Part shown: piece by piece, positions 1 to 35,617 of the stretch | How the letters are laid out: the number at the start of each line of letters is the position of its first letter | Numbering within the stretch: the stretch's first letter is position 1 | NCBI RefSeq assembly: GCF_016859285.1 | Contig: NC_053406.1 | Location: 13,885,501 to 13,949,500, forward strand | Source: Xiphias gladius | Taxonomy: Eukaryota > Chordata > Actinopteri > Istiophoriformes > Xiphiidae | DNA: 64,000 bases | Reading direction: 5' to 3' | Position numbers and translations under genes: made by a program | Notes under the pieces: model-generated | The model's input: the letters and a program-made list of their open reading frames with translations, nothing else | Databases searched by the model: none | What the model was told of the DNA's origin: nothing

Positions 1-212
1 GCAGTGTTATTCAAGTGCTACATTTGTTTGTTTTTTTTGTTTGGGCTTTGTGTGGGTTTGATAGATTCCACTTGTTTTTTTCCATTTTAATGTCCCTTCT
101 AGTTTAACAATTGAGATTTTTAATATTTAAAGACAGAATGAGAGAAGTTCAGAGCAGCTGTTTTGCATTTGTTTGTGTAATACAAATGATAAATCTTGAA
201 GGAGTAGTTTAG

Positions 213-680
213 CATTTTGGGAAATATGCTTATTTGGTTTCCTGTCAAGAGACTGCTACCACTCTAGTGTCTGTATGGTAAATATGAAGCTACGGCGAGG
301 AGATGAGCTTTAAGTATAAAGACTGAAAAAGGGGGAAATTAGCTAGCTAGCCTCGCTCTGTCTGAAAGTAACAAAATTCACATATGAGCACCTCTACAGC
401 TCACCAACTAACATGTTATATCTCATTTGTTTAATCCGTACAAAAGCCAAAGTGTAAAATGTTTTGTACGTATCAAAGAAATTAGGTATAATGCCAGCTA
501 GGCATAAATATGATCTACATTGCCTAGCTAGCTAGCCAGTCTGGGTTTCCCCCTTTTTCCAGTCTTTCTTCTGAGCTAAGCTAGCCAGCTAATGGCTGTA
601 GCCTGAATGGACAGACACGAGGTGCTAACAATCTTAGTATCTAATGCTCAGCAAGTAAGCGAATACAAAATATGCAGATT
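213..680. repeat. Foldback (long inverted repeat) element, copy 1
   Basis: The left arm (about 213-365) reads through a 'cttatttggtttcctg' segment, a 'gtgtctgtatggtaaatatgaag' type segment and a 'gactgaaaaagggggaaa' segment. The reverse complement of about 525-680 repeats the same order: 'gcttacttgctgag', 'gtgtctgtcc', 'gactggaaaaagggggaaa'. The centre (about 370-520) is unpaired. Sequences of this kind are dispersed in many perciform genomes and behave as non-autonomous foldback or MITE elements. Further copies lie at 30661-31015 and, as a half, at 4538-4655. The arms are diverged, so this copy looks old. Boundaries are approximate and no target duplication was identified. Confidence 0.7.
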
Positions 681-3454
681 TTTTTAATTAGCTTTTTAAT
701 AATGTTCACCATTGTTTCGAAGACATTTAGCATGAAATAACTACATTTTGTATCCAAGTATTCAGGTGGATATCTGCTCAAAACAAGTTGATGGCAATGC
801 TACACACACACAATACACACTCCCAGTTCTAACAGGTTGCTCTCTGTTTGGTCATAAAAAACAAGATCACTCCCCACATCTTTGGCATGACAACCCCACA
901 GGCGACCACCCTTGCAAGGTTATTAAACAGGCCATCTGTCACTACACACACACTTACACACACCCTAGCATACTCAAACGTAACATATGCATACACAAGC
1001 ATGTGTATGAAGATATATGCATGTGCATTCAAAAATGTGCACATATTATAAATGGACACACACACACTTATTACTGCGCACAGACCCACAAGAGGAAGGT
1101 TTTCATTTGGGTCTTCCGGGTTCAGTGGATTTTCTCTTTTATGCCTTTTTTCCTCCCATTGCACAAGGACAGATGCAAGGTCTCAGTATGGCGCACTTGG
1201 GTGTACTTTATGTATTACTCATTGTTTATACAGTCATATGTTAGAAAGACGTGCTATAGTAGGCTGCAATTTGCCAAATCAGTTGTACTTGACAATGAAT
1301 GTGATGGACAGATGTGTGAATGATACATGAGGGTGTAGGACTTGAACACTATAGCACAAATGCTGGATTAGGGGATGCCTGCTGTCAGCCAAAATACTGT
1401 ATATTTATTTTTATATATAGTCTTTGTGGCGCATCCAAAACCAGCATGCTAACCTTCCCCCTGGCAAGGCTTCTATTCATGCCCATGCTGTAGTTAGCAA
1501 AGTATTTACCATTCAAACTGTTTTATCCAGCTTTGTCAGTTAAGGTTAATAAATTCCCCTGTAATTGTGAGCCACATCACTGACATCCCCATGTTCCTGT
1601 TAAACTTACAATTTACATGAGTAATTAAATAATTTCTATCACAGAGTCATTCTCCAGCACCCCATATCTGCAAAGAAATGAATGCAGTCATTTTGAATTT
1701 ACCTGCCACTGTGACAATTACACCACTGAAATCCCTGGGGCTGAATTCATTTTAGGAGTTAAAATTAACCATCATTCTGATTCCATTTCTTTCTTTTTTT
1801 TCATCAGCTTCAAGACAAATCAGGCTCTAAATCCACCATGACAGATAATCTTGGCAAAATAAGATGATTGCAGTGCTCTATAAATCGTCATATTAAATTT
1901 AACCTTTGTTTAAATCTGCGGGTTCATTTTAACTGATCAAGGGGGGTAGGATGGGAGGGTTAAAACTATATTGTCCTATCATTCTTAGTGGCCCACAGAA
2001 CATGTAGAAACTGTACCGCAAAGGACTAATGGCTGAATGATCCATTTCAGGATGAAATTTGGCTTAGTATAATGATACTCAAGCAGGATACCAACCGAAA
2101 ATTCATCTTTAATTTCCTTTTATATCCTTTGTGCCTCGTGGCAACACACACAAGACCAGAACGTGACGTTTCCTTATACAATTTTTATTTTTCCCAAAAC
2201 TACCTCACCACAGTTTCTTTAATGATAGCTTGAACATACCACTTTTCTGGTACTATCTCATTTAAAATTACAAACATTTCTTGATGAGCGGTGGAGTGGG
2301 GGGAAAAAGAACTCATACTGCAAGATCTGCATGTTCACTTGATCAGTTTTCAAGCTTGATCAGAAAGCTGTCTGGCTGCTACTTGAAGACTGGCTGGAGT
2401 ACAAAGCATCTACTACTGCCAGCCTTGGATCTCTGCCTTGCGAGTTTTTCTCCTCTTCAGCAGCTCTTTACCTACAGTGATATTGGTTTTGGATTGCTTG
2501 TGGATTGTTTGTTCCACGCTGTTTGTCACTTTTCTCTCTCACGGAAGGGGATTTATGCATTGTGAATATCTTGAAGAGGCCAGACAAGCTGCCTAGATCC
2601 TGAAAGCTAAAAGCGTCTCATCTGACTTTCAGCAGGAGCCGCCCATGAATCCTAGTCAGAGAGCTTGTGGGATTTAACCAAATAAAATATTCTAAAGGTT
2701 GGACAAGGTTTGGAAACATCGCAAAAACAGAAAGAGGCTGAGGATCACAAGAGTGAAAGATTGCTTTGTTGTATTTGTTGACACAACTTTGGTTAGGATG
2801 ATGTGGGTAAATTAACGTAGCTAAAAACTTGCTAACATCAGTAACTTAATCTTAGGAACCGGATTTAGTGCGCTTCAGTTTGGCTAGACTCAGTAAGATG
2901 CTGCAGGGCTCACCTAAGAGCAGAGATTACATAGCTGGTTTCAGGTGCCACAGAGTCATGGATAGCTCTGCAAGACAGCAATCAGATTTTAATGTATTTT
3001 TTAAACTTAACAAAACGTTCAGTACACAAGACATTTATGTTCGAAGATGCAACAAACTTTGGAAATCCTGTCATGTAGAACGTCTGGGATTGGATGTTGA
3101 GGGAATTTTGGTTCTTCTTACACCTTTGAGAGTTCACTTCTTTTCTTTAAACCCCTGGACTACACTCCAAGCCCCAACTGCTGCATCATCTTTGTAAATC
3201 TTCAGCACTTTTCCAATTGCAATTTATACCCAAAAGAGCTGATTTTGGGAGAAAGGCATTCACCACAGCCTACATGTTGGAGGCTTTTCTCAGTTCAGTG
3301 TCCTACTAAGGTTTTAATGTGACTCTTTGATGACACTCAGGTAAAAATGTAGACATGTGGCTGCCATGTTACCAATCGGTATGTTGAAATGAACTGTGTT
3401 GATGTCCAGTGTTGCCTGTGGAGTAGTTGAAAGATTCAAAAAAACTGGATTTGT

Positions 3455-3880
3455 GGTGTAGTTTATTAGATGGTGATGATGATGTGAAGTGGATGAAGGA
3501 GACTCCGCTGACACTGTCTTGATTGCATATAAAGGTTTATTACACAGAAGTACAGCGTCAAATCAAGCATCTGCGGATCTGCTCGTGAGAGGGTGTGAAG
3601 CCAATGAACCACTCTGAAAATCAGCCTTGACCACCGACTCTTAAATAAGGCAGTTGTCTTCCTAAAAACTGTCACTAGAATATGGTTTCAGTCAGAAGGC
3701 ATTAACTTCCTTTTCCAAACTGTGAGGCACCCTCTGAGGACCTCTGACCTAGGGCCTCCATGTAAACACAGCTCTACATATGTAAACATACACCTCAGTG
3801 GCCTAACTTTGACATGTAGGTACATATCAAGTGTTTTCTTCTCTGTACTTTGAAACAACTGGTCTCATAAGTGTTCTACA
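3455..3880 (-). mobile_element. LTR-like remnant (probable solo LTR)
   Basis: Read on the minus strand, a TATA-like 'tatttaag' near 3640 is followed about 100 bases later by 'aataaacc' near 3540, then by about 60 more bases ending near an 'acttcaca' at 3483. Promoter, polyadenylation signal, then a short tail is the usual order of U3-R-U5 in an LTR. No gag or pol reading frame is adjacent, so if this is an LTR it is solitary. I could not find matching target-site duplications or fix the 5' end, and the retroelement family (Ty3, Bel-Pao or retroviral-like) is unknown. A 3' terminal exon of an unannotated transcript could show the same signals. Confidence 0.4.
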
Positions 3881-4254
3881 TTTTGACCTCTTCATGGCCC
3901 TGGAAGACACCATGTCCATCACTACAAATAAGTCTAAGACCCTGTGATGACTTCACCTGACATGCACTAATCTCATCTGCCTTTCTTTTCCTCCCCAGAG
4001 ACTCATTCTTCCCTTTGCTGAACCAATTGCTTTTGCTTGACCTGAAGTTCTCTTGTTTTTTTAAGCGATGCCTGGTCAAGGGGAAAGAAAAAAAAGCTGT
4101 TAGTGACAATAGTTCAGCATAGTCAGCTCAGGCATAAGAAGCAAATGGCTTTCCACAAGCTATCAGAAACTGTCTATCTAATTAAGTGCTATCATGGCTG
4201 TGGTTATCTGCTCAACCTGTCTACCCAGCTTTTTTCCGTCAGACGCTGAATCCC

Positions 4255-4722
4255 AACTACGGACAATTAGTCAAGTACTTAAGTATTTTCATTTTCTGCC
4301 ACTTAATACTTCTACTCCACTACAATTCAGAGAGAGACATTATATTTTTTTGTCCATATTTATCTAACAAACTGTATATCAAACCGATAGTCGGTGCTTC
4401 TTTTTTCCATGACCGTTCCACAACCGTTACCACGTGTTTATTATTGTAATCATGACGATGAAGCTCCTTTAACCTTAAGGAAGTACGTATTTTAACCCAA
4501 ACCACCATCTTTTCATAACCCTAACCCATTAGATTTTGTGCCTAAACCTTACCTCCTGTCTTTAAACCAAGCTAAGCTAACCGTCTGGCTCTAGCTTCAT
4601 GTTGTATGTACAGTTGCGAGAATAGTGTCGATCTTCACATCTAACTCTCAACACGACACCAAATACTTGGTTTTTTTACTCAAGTAAGGGATCTTAATTT
4701 TTTTCCCCCACTGAAAAGTGCT
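4255..4722. repeat. Dispersed fish repeat, interrupted
   Basis: The left part (about 4270-4340) reads 'caagtacttaagtatttt...ttctactccactacaattcagagagaga'. The right part (about 4675-4722) reads 'tactcaagtaagggatctta...ccccactg'. These resemble the two ends of a very common teleost interspersed repeat characterised by 'tactccactacatttcagag' and 'ctcaagtaaaggatct'. Between them lies half of another repeat family (4538-4655), suggesting a nested insertion. The identification rests on memory of the motif; class and exact borders are not certain. Confidence 0.55.
4538..4655. repeat. Half of the foldback element family
   Basis: The segment 'cctgtctttaaaccaagctaagctaaccgtctggctctagcttcatg...gtgtcgatcttcacatctaactctc' is the right arm of the family seen at 213-680 and 30661-31015. 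The diagnostic order, read in reverse complement, is 'gagagttagatgtgaagatcgac', a degenerate 'tctgt' segment, 'catgaagctagagccagacggttagcttagcttgg', then 'aaagacagg'. The partner arm is missing. It sits inside the repeat at 4255-4722 and so probably inserted into it. Confidence 0.55.
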
Positions 4723-6000
4723 GTCATGTTGGCTTTCATTGTATGCATCTGTCTAACAGATGGATTACACAGCCATTTTCTTTTGTAGCAACTACCAGGC
4801 CTATCATATGCACATCATCTCAGCCTAGCCATGGACTGATATTACGTCCCATTATCATATCACAGTCATCACAAAATACATGCTCACACATGTACACACT
4901 GCTTGTCTGCAGTGTTAGTAGTGACCCCTGGTGAATTGTGCAACATGATGTGTTTCCTCTGTGCGAGAGATTTCTATCTGCTGTCTAACAGCTACTCTGT
5001 CCCATACTAACACAATACAATACAGCCATGTTTTCAGCTCTTCCTGCCGTCTGTCTCTCAGTGCTTTTCATTCATCTCCTCTGAGTTACACTCTCATCCT
5101 CCTTTACATTTCAGTACATTGCCACATCCTTTAAAAATGTCAGACAACACCTTTTTGCAAATTATTTTTAACAATTTTATCAAAAGCGTCTGCAACATCT
5201 TGCTATGGGTCACAAATTCAGTCATTTTCATGCTCCCTCAATTATATGTCTTTTCTTCCCGTTATAAAATAGGGCCATCACAAAGAATATTAAATCCTAG
5301 AGATAGGATGAGGACTTGTTACACCTGATCACCTCATATCTTGCTCTCCTTTTTTCTCCATCTCTCTACCCCTATTAAATTTCTTCCCTACAGATAATAT
5401 CAAGCTAACCTGATACTGCCATTTCTGTCTTCTCTCTTTTCTGTCCTCTTTTTTCTCCTTAACTCCTTCTCGTTCTTTCATATTTCGCACCCCAGTCCCC
5501 TTACTATTCTATCATATCTGCTTTTTCACCCCTCCACTGCTTTCTTCGTCTTCCCTTCTCTTCTTCTGTCTAGTCCTTCAAATGTTGTACTAAAAGCTCT
5601 CTTATGGGTTTATATTCCTTTCTTCGGTGCAATGCTTAGAAGCAGGGACTTGAAGTATGAGAGCCCGTGTGTGTGTTTATGTGTGTGTTTGTAGGTTGCT
5701 TCTTTTTGTAACAGCAGGGGGCACTGCTGCTCTTTAAATGACAGCGTGCGCTACAGATGTCGGTGATATGGTATTTCAGTAAGGGTCCGGTTTCTTGATA
5801 CAGTAGGTGTGGTAGAGACAATTTTAGTTAAAGTTGTCACTGCAAGAAGGAGCAGGAACATTGTCAATGGAATCATGTCACAGGTCAGGAAGGACCACGC
5901 TGTTTCAAGATCAGAGCAGCAGCTATGAGGAGATTTAAAGATTTGTGGAAGGCAGGCGAAATGGGAAGAGGATGTAAGGCTGTGTTAAATTGAATTAAAA

Positions 6001-6500
6001 NNNNNNNNNNNNNNNNNNNNNNNNNNNNNNNNNNNNNNNNNNNNNNNNNNNNNNNNNNNNNNNNNNNNNNNNNNNNNNNNNNNNNNNNNNNNNNNNNNNN
6101 NNNNNNNNNNNNNNNNNNNNNNNNNNNNNNNNNNNNNNNNNNNNNNNNNNNNNNNNNNNNNNNNNNNNNNNNNNNNNNNNNNNNNNNNNNNNNNNNNNNN
6201 NNNNNNNNNNNNNNNNNNNNNNNNNNNNNNNNNNNNNNNNNNNNNNNNNNNNNNNNNNNNNNNNNNNNNNNNNNNNNNNNNNNNNNNNNNNNNNNNNNNN
6301 NNNNNNNNNNNNNNNNNNNNNNNNNNNNNNNNNNNNNNNNNNNNNNNNNNNNNNNNNNNNNNNNNNNNNNNNNNNNNNNNNNNNNNNNNNNNNNNNNNNN
6401 NNNNNNNNNNNNNNNNNNNNNNNNNNNNNNNNNNNNNNNNNNNNNNNNNNNNNNNNNNNNNNNNNNNNNNNNNNNNNNNNNNNNNNNNNNNNNNNNNNNN
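6001..6500. other. Assembly gap of 500 N
   Basis: Exactly 500 consecutive N, probably a fixed-size placeholder and not a measured gap. The right edge runs straight into AT-rich 'atatatgtatgtatatg' repeats, a likely cause of the break. Any open reading frame spanning it is an artefact. A missing vps53 exon could lie inside, but nothing shows that it does. Confidence 0.99.
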
Positions 6501-6640
6501 ATATATGTATGTATATGTATATATGTATGTATGTTTGTGTGTATATGTAGAATTGTGTATATATGAAAAAATACATAATGTAAAGTATAATGTGTATACT
6601 GTATCCATATATAATACATGTGTATATATACTCCATGTCC
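6501..6640. repeat. (AT/GTAT)n low-complexity tract at gap edge
   Basis: Imperfect alternating 'atatatgtatgtatatgta' units continue with decay to about 6640. They form the right border of the assembly gap. Confidence 0.85.
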
Positions 6641-6962
6641 ATGGGGGTCACTGTACCTCTACAGTTTGTGCTTATATACTATAGAAGGGTTCCTAGTAGT
6701 GTGCATGTATTGTCCCTTACTTTGGTTTTTAATTCATCAGGTGAGAGGTTCCACCTGTCCTGCATATGAGGTGTGGATATTATAGAACAGATTTTTATAA
6801 TCTGAAGTTTGTTTAAGCACAAATTGATGCACAAAGTGCTAGAAAGCATTTGTTTTTGTTCAGAGGTCTGGTTTTTTCTGTAAAATATAGGGTCAACAGC
6901 ACAACACATTGGTTGCGATTGGTTTATGTTTTTTAGACTTCTTTCCTTTTATTTCCCCTCAG

Positions 6963-31382
<24,420 letters not shown>

Positions 31383-31815
31383 ACAGACACACACTGAAAT
31401 CACATCTTGAAAATTAAAAAGGCTACATGATGAGATCGTCCTTAGCTCTGTGCCGTTGTTCATCTCAAAGAATTCATGCTCCATTCGGTCGTTGTGGAGA
31501 ATTGCAGTAAGAGCAAAAAGCTGACTGATTTTTCTGATTGACATCAATATTAACCCAAGTTGACGCTGGATTATGAAGAAACTTCTTCAACTGCTAATAG
31601 CTGTTGCTACATATGTCATTTACTTCTGTAATTTCCCACCTTTCTCTTTCATGACACTAATGTCTGAGCTCTGTAACATTAGTACATTGTTGCACAGTGT
31701 ATTTGCACTCACAAGACAGAATGTAGTGCTGTTAACTAAATTCTATCCACAGAGACACTGGCTGCCCCTCATGGACATGTCTTAACCGAGGATGATCACA
31801 GGCAGCCTGATCTTA

Positions 31816-31821
31816 ATTAAA
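31816..31821 (+). terminator. vps53: Candidate vps53 polyadenylation signal (ATTAAA)
   Basis: ATTAAA, 434 bases after the vps53 stop, is followed by the TG/T-rich 'gctgatgttttctgtatataatgt', as expected downstream of a cleavage site. Another ATTAAA at 31413 is only 31 bases past the stop and lacks such a context. Confidence 0.45.
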
Positions 31822-32840
31822 GCTGATGTTTTCTGTATATAATGTACTTCAAGAATAACCCACCTGGGTTGAAATTTGTGCGCATCTCTGCCATCCATTA
31901 AACTGGACGTGCGTCATAGGTGTCGGGATTTTCAGTCTGAACGGTGACCTAAAACGAATCACTGACAAGGGTTCCCGAGTCCGGGACAAAGAGGATCTTT
32001 GGATTTCCTGCCTCTTCAGTGGAACATTAGGCAAGCTTTGTTTTGACAGTTAAAATCTGTCCAGATTAACTTGGAAATTAGAACCAGCTAACTGAAGTCT
32101 TTTAACTTGGGCCTTTGCCTGGAAGGGGCGGAATAACTGGGTATATACTGTCTAAACATCAGTACATGTGTATGGGCAGTCTTATTGTTTTAAACAGTTC
32201 AAAATATTCTTTGACAATTTAATCCTCTACACTGACATAAAAGCAAGCATTTAAACAAAGGTTTAACAAAAATATTTTGTTGAAGCAAGAGTGTCCTTTT
32301 ATCCCACCATTGAACTGCACTGTACTTACGGGCCAAATTACAGACTGCACAGTTTGGAGAATATCTTTAGCCGTAAAAAAAAAATGCACTGTGACACAAC
32401 CAAATGGCTTGGTCTCAACACTTTGCCAAGTGCTGTCGGGACTCCGAAGCTGCTCCCCTCACGTATTACACGTAATACAGCACATCACAGCTGGAGGAGA
32501 AACAACACTTGCAGGCACGAGTGCCTTTCAGTTTCCCAAGTCCTTGTAGATGGATTAGAGGTAAATGCATTAGTGTAGACATCCCCGCCTTCAAGTACGA
32601 CGTGTTACCTGTTTGTATTGTCGGAATTGTATGCTACACAGGCTATCGTTGAACGCTATTAAAAACATTGCCCCAGATTTTCCAGTGAGTTTCATCAAAT
32701 GGGTGTACACGGCTTTATTTTTGCACGTTTTGCACAATACCAGGAAAGAATATCAGTGTAACCAAGGTCCAATGTTGAATAAGCGGGTTTGGAAGAGCTC
32801 CCGTGACTCGCTGCGTCTCTGGTTGCCACTTATCCTCCAT

Positions 32841-32870
32841 CCAATGGGCAGCCAGTAAAAGCTTTAAAAG
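32841..32870 (+). promoter_or_regulatory. rflnb: Candidate rflnb core promoter (CCAAT plus TATA-like)
   Basis: 'ccaatggg' at 32841 is followed by 'ctttaaaagg' at about 32862, a plausible TATA-like box that would place transcription start near 32890-32900 and give a 5'UTR of about 430 nt. The following sequence is relatively CpG-rich. This is inference from motif and spacing; the CCAAT-to-TATA distance is shorter than usual. Confidence 0.35.
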
Positions 32871-33330
32871 GCGTTCCTGTGCTTGTGGACGTGAGACCCC
32901 TTCGAGGGTAAAGAAGTTTGAAGGGGAGCCGCGGGCAGCAGGACTCCCTCACATCGTTTCGCTGCCCAACACAGAAGTAAATAAACTATCCCTCATCTCT
33001 TCACACACAACCACCGCGGAGTCGGGCTGTGCTTTTAATATATTCGCAATGTCAAAGTGAAGGACAGTTTTTAGTGTTCTTGTTTCCAAAGGGGTTTTTT
33101 GGGGGTCGGGAGGACAGAATTACCCCCCCGGTTGATGGTATTTCCAGCGGGCAGCCGCGCATGCTGTCCGGGAAGAAGTCAGCAGTAACACCTTAGGACT
33201 TCGCAACAAACAAAAACCACTGGACGAAAAAAAAAAAAAAAAGAAAGAACACAAGGAACTCAGATCTGGAAGTACTTCTCTTTCGTAACCTGCTTCGGAC
33301 TCGCTGGAGTTTTGCAACTTTTAACTAGAA

Positions 33331-34752
33331 ATGGTTGGCAGGTTGAACTTGCCAAATGTATGTGACGGAGATCCACTGGATATGAGCTGCAGGGCTGAGA
33401 GAGGACTTGACAGCCCGGACTCTGGGTTACCCCCGAGCCCGAGCCCCAGCGCCTGGCTGCTGCCTGCGTGTGTGGACAAAGCCGGGGGCGTGAGCCCGGT
33501 GTCTGAGGACGAGGGAAGGGGCTCCTTGGTAGGTAGCACTGCTTTCTCACCATATTCTGCGATTCAAGCAACATGTGAACTGGCTTTTGAGCAAGGCAAA
33601 AGGCCACAAATCGCAGCTGGACATCAGTTTTAAATGCCAGGACATTTCATAACTTGCAATTTGATATGGAAGACTTGACATACTACTAGGAATTTACATG
33701 CATGAGAGTCTGATAGTTTCCACAAATAAATAAGTAAATGTTGTAGTGTAGTTCAATCTTACAAGGTCCAGATTGTCTTGCATTGGTATAATGTTGTACA
33801 CAGGAAGTTATCCCTGAAATTGTTGGTCTGCCAATCATATCATGCCCACTGTTTTGCTGAACTAACTGTTTGAGAGACTGTTTTTTTTTGGTCAATAACA
33901 CTTTAGACTTCCCTGCAAGAACTTGCTTCACGTTCTGGCCAACTGAAGAAAGTGGGTCACTTCAGCGCTGAACTTGGCTAATGAGAACTTGCAGTATTGA
34001 CTCTGCAACTGTTGACTGTGGGGTTGGTTTTTTGCATGGCAGGTTCCAGTTTTACCCGCCGGATCTTTCCCACAGCTACACCCGCTGTCCTTTGGGGAAG
34101 GCATAGCACTTGATCCATTACCGCCGAAGGAAATAAGGTGGGTTGACTTTGATATGACCTGTTCTGTGCAGCATTAGAGCTGCTGGAGGAGTACACATTT
34201 GCATGTCAGTGAAAACATTGGCACACCATGAGGACCTGCATGCTTTAGTAATTTTACCTTAATGTGTTCCCAAGTGGCCGACAACTTCCAAGTGTGTACA
34301 TAAGCAAACAGCCAAACAGTGGACTTGGACAGACCTTGTGTCATATGGATAACTGGTGCAGGTGGGACGCAGACTAGTTTCACTACATTGTTTTGCACCA
34401 AATAAAACCATTACACTTTCCCCTCCTCCACAGATACACGTCTTCCGTGCACTACAACTCGGACCGCCACTTCATCCAGGACGTGGCCCTGCAGCCATGG
34501 GGCCAGGGCCTTGAACACTGCAGGCAGACTATCATGGCCGTGCCCCACAGCACCTGGCGCCACTACAAAACACAACTGGAGTTCCAGCCTCGCCATCGGC
34601 CGCAGCGCTTCAAGAGCACCACGATCATCTACCCGAAGAAAACCAGCACTGTTTACACCACAGAGCTGAGCTACGACTGCCACCGACTATCCAGACGTTT
34701 CCTCTCCAGTGTGGAGCTGGAAGCGGCTGGCCACAGAAAGCTACCTCAGTGA
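33331..34752 (+). CDS. rflnb: Refilin B (FAM101B), filamin-binding actin regulator
   Basis: Refilins bind filamins and help organise perinuclear actin bundles during differentiation. Three exons join in frame: 33331-33528 (66 codons), 34043-34137 and 34434-34752 (stop TGA 34750-34752), giving 203 aa against about 214 in human. Exon 1 carries the family's signature DSPDSGLPPSPSPS at residues 27-40. Exon 2 encodes PLSFGEGIALDPLPPKEI. Exon 3 encodes the conserved block with EFQPRHRPQRFKSTTIIYPK and RRFLSSVELEAA. The start is the ATG at 33331, since the protein opens MVGRL as in its relatives. Splice sites are canonical. The position directly downstream of vps53 matches the human VPS53-RFLNB neighbourhood and favours refilin B over refilin A. 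No disruption seen. Confidence 0.93.
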
Positions 34753-35611
34753 CGGGAGCGTGGGCTGGTTGCTGGGGACACGCAAAGGCAGTCATTCCCA
34801 TGGCCCCTATACTGTGGCTTCCAGGCTGGCTGCCATTGACCTGCTGTGTTGTCTTTTTACAGTTGTGTAGCCTATTATCCTTTTAAGTGCCTATCCCAAG
34901 CTGTGGACAGGGGGTATCTGTGCTGTCATGTTACAGATGGCAGAGGTGTTGTGTGTATGATGTCTGTATATCCCTGCCAATGAATGAAACTATCAGTTGG
35001 CATGAATATTTAATTATGCGCTTCAGTTTGTAACTTGTTGAAAAGTTTCCAGAGGCATGATCGTCTTTGATTTGTTTCTTTTGGCTGTAGAATGGACTTA
35101 TATGGGTTGAGAAAAGGAGAATACTTACTTGCCCTCAGCAAAGTCACTCTCCTCATGTCACAGGGTATTGATTTCTTCTGCACACCATAGCACAAGCTAA
35201 GCTCTTCCCAAGCCTTTTCTCTGGCCACTGTTTGTGGCTGAGATCCATAAATATTATGTAAATGTTGGAAGATTAAGGGAACTTTTCTGTTCATTGTGAC
35301 GTGTAAGTTTAAACTGATTAAGTAGGTAGTATAGACGGATTGTGAGCATGGAGTTTTCTGAAAAGTGGATAATATTTTTGATATCACTCACTGGCTTACT
35401 AGTGAAAATAACAAGTTGCATTCCACTGCTATCACTTTCTTTGGTTTGACTTGGATTGAAATTGTATTTATTCTGTTGAAGTATTACGATCTGAAAATTT
35501 TATCAGCTCATTCACGGGTCTCTACAGTCATGGCAAGGGCTATATTTGTGATGCCCATTGTGCCTTACTGATGTATCTGTTGATGCTTCTTTTTGATATT
35601 AGCCAGTTTGA

Positions 35612-35617
35612 AATAAA
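35612..35617 (+). terminator. rflnb: rflnb polyadenylation signal (AATAAA)
   Basis: AATAAA 860 bases after the stop, followed by 'gtgtttattatttcatcaactgtgtag', a GT/T-rich downstream element. It is the first good signal after the rflnb stop. Confidence 0.7.

Larger units (their letters stand above)
1..6962. other. Probable vps53 intron, no exon found
   Basis: This stretch precedes the first recognisable vps53 exon. Reading both strands I found no coding exon; in particular, nothing resembles the acidic VPS53 N-terminus or the short exon that should precede position 6963. It contains a foldback repeat (about 213-680), an LTR-like stretch (about 3455-3880), a nested repeat (about 4255-4722), pyrimidine-rich DNA around 5330-5600 and the 500-N gap. 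Calling it intron is inference: the exon at 6963 starts in phase 0 at the residue that normally follows VPS53 coding exon 2, so exons 1 and 2 should lie upstream of the window or inside the gap. Confidence 0.6.
31383..33330. other. vps53 3'UTR and vps53-rflnb intergenic DNA
   Basis: The first part, to about 31840, is probably vps53 3'UTR. From about 32780 the sequence becomes richer in CpG and probably holds the rflnb promoter and 5'UTR. Between them (about 31850-32780) I recognise no gene or repeat. Short reading frames here lack any familiar protein sequence. Confidence 0.7.

Noticed and set aside
748..1330. 191-codon plus-strand frame
   Set aside because: Rich in Cys, His, Thr and Tyr from CA-rich, AT-rich DNA; overlapping frames exist on both strands and no known domain is visible.
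5885..6651. Minus-strand open frames of 207-244 codons across the gap
   Set aside because: They consist mostly of unknown residues from the 500 N and AT-repeat flanks; absence of stops there is an artefact.
32460..32480. Near-palindrome 'gtattacacgtaatac'
   Set aside because: It resembles a bZIP half-site pair, but it is isolated, imperfect and without supporting promoter context.
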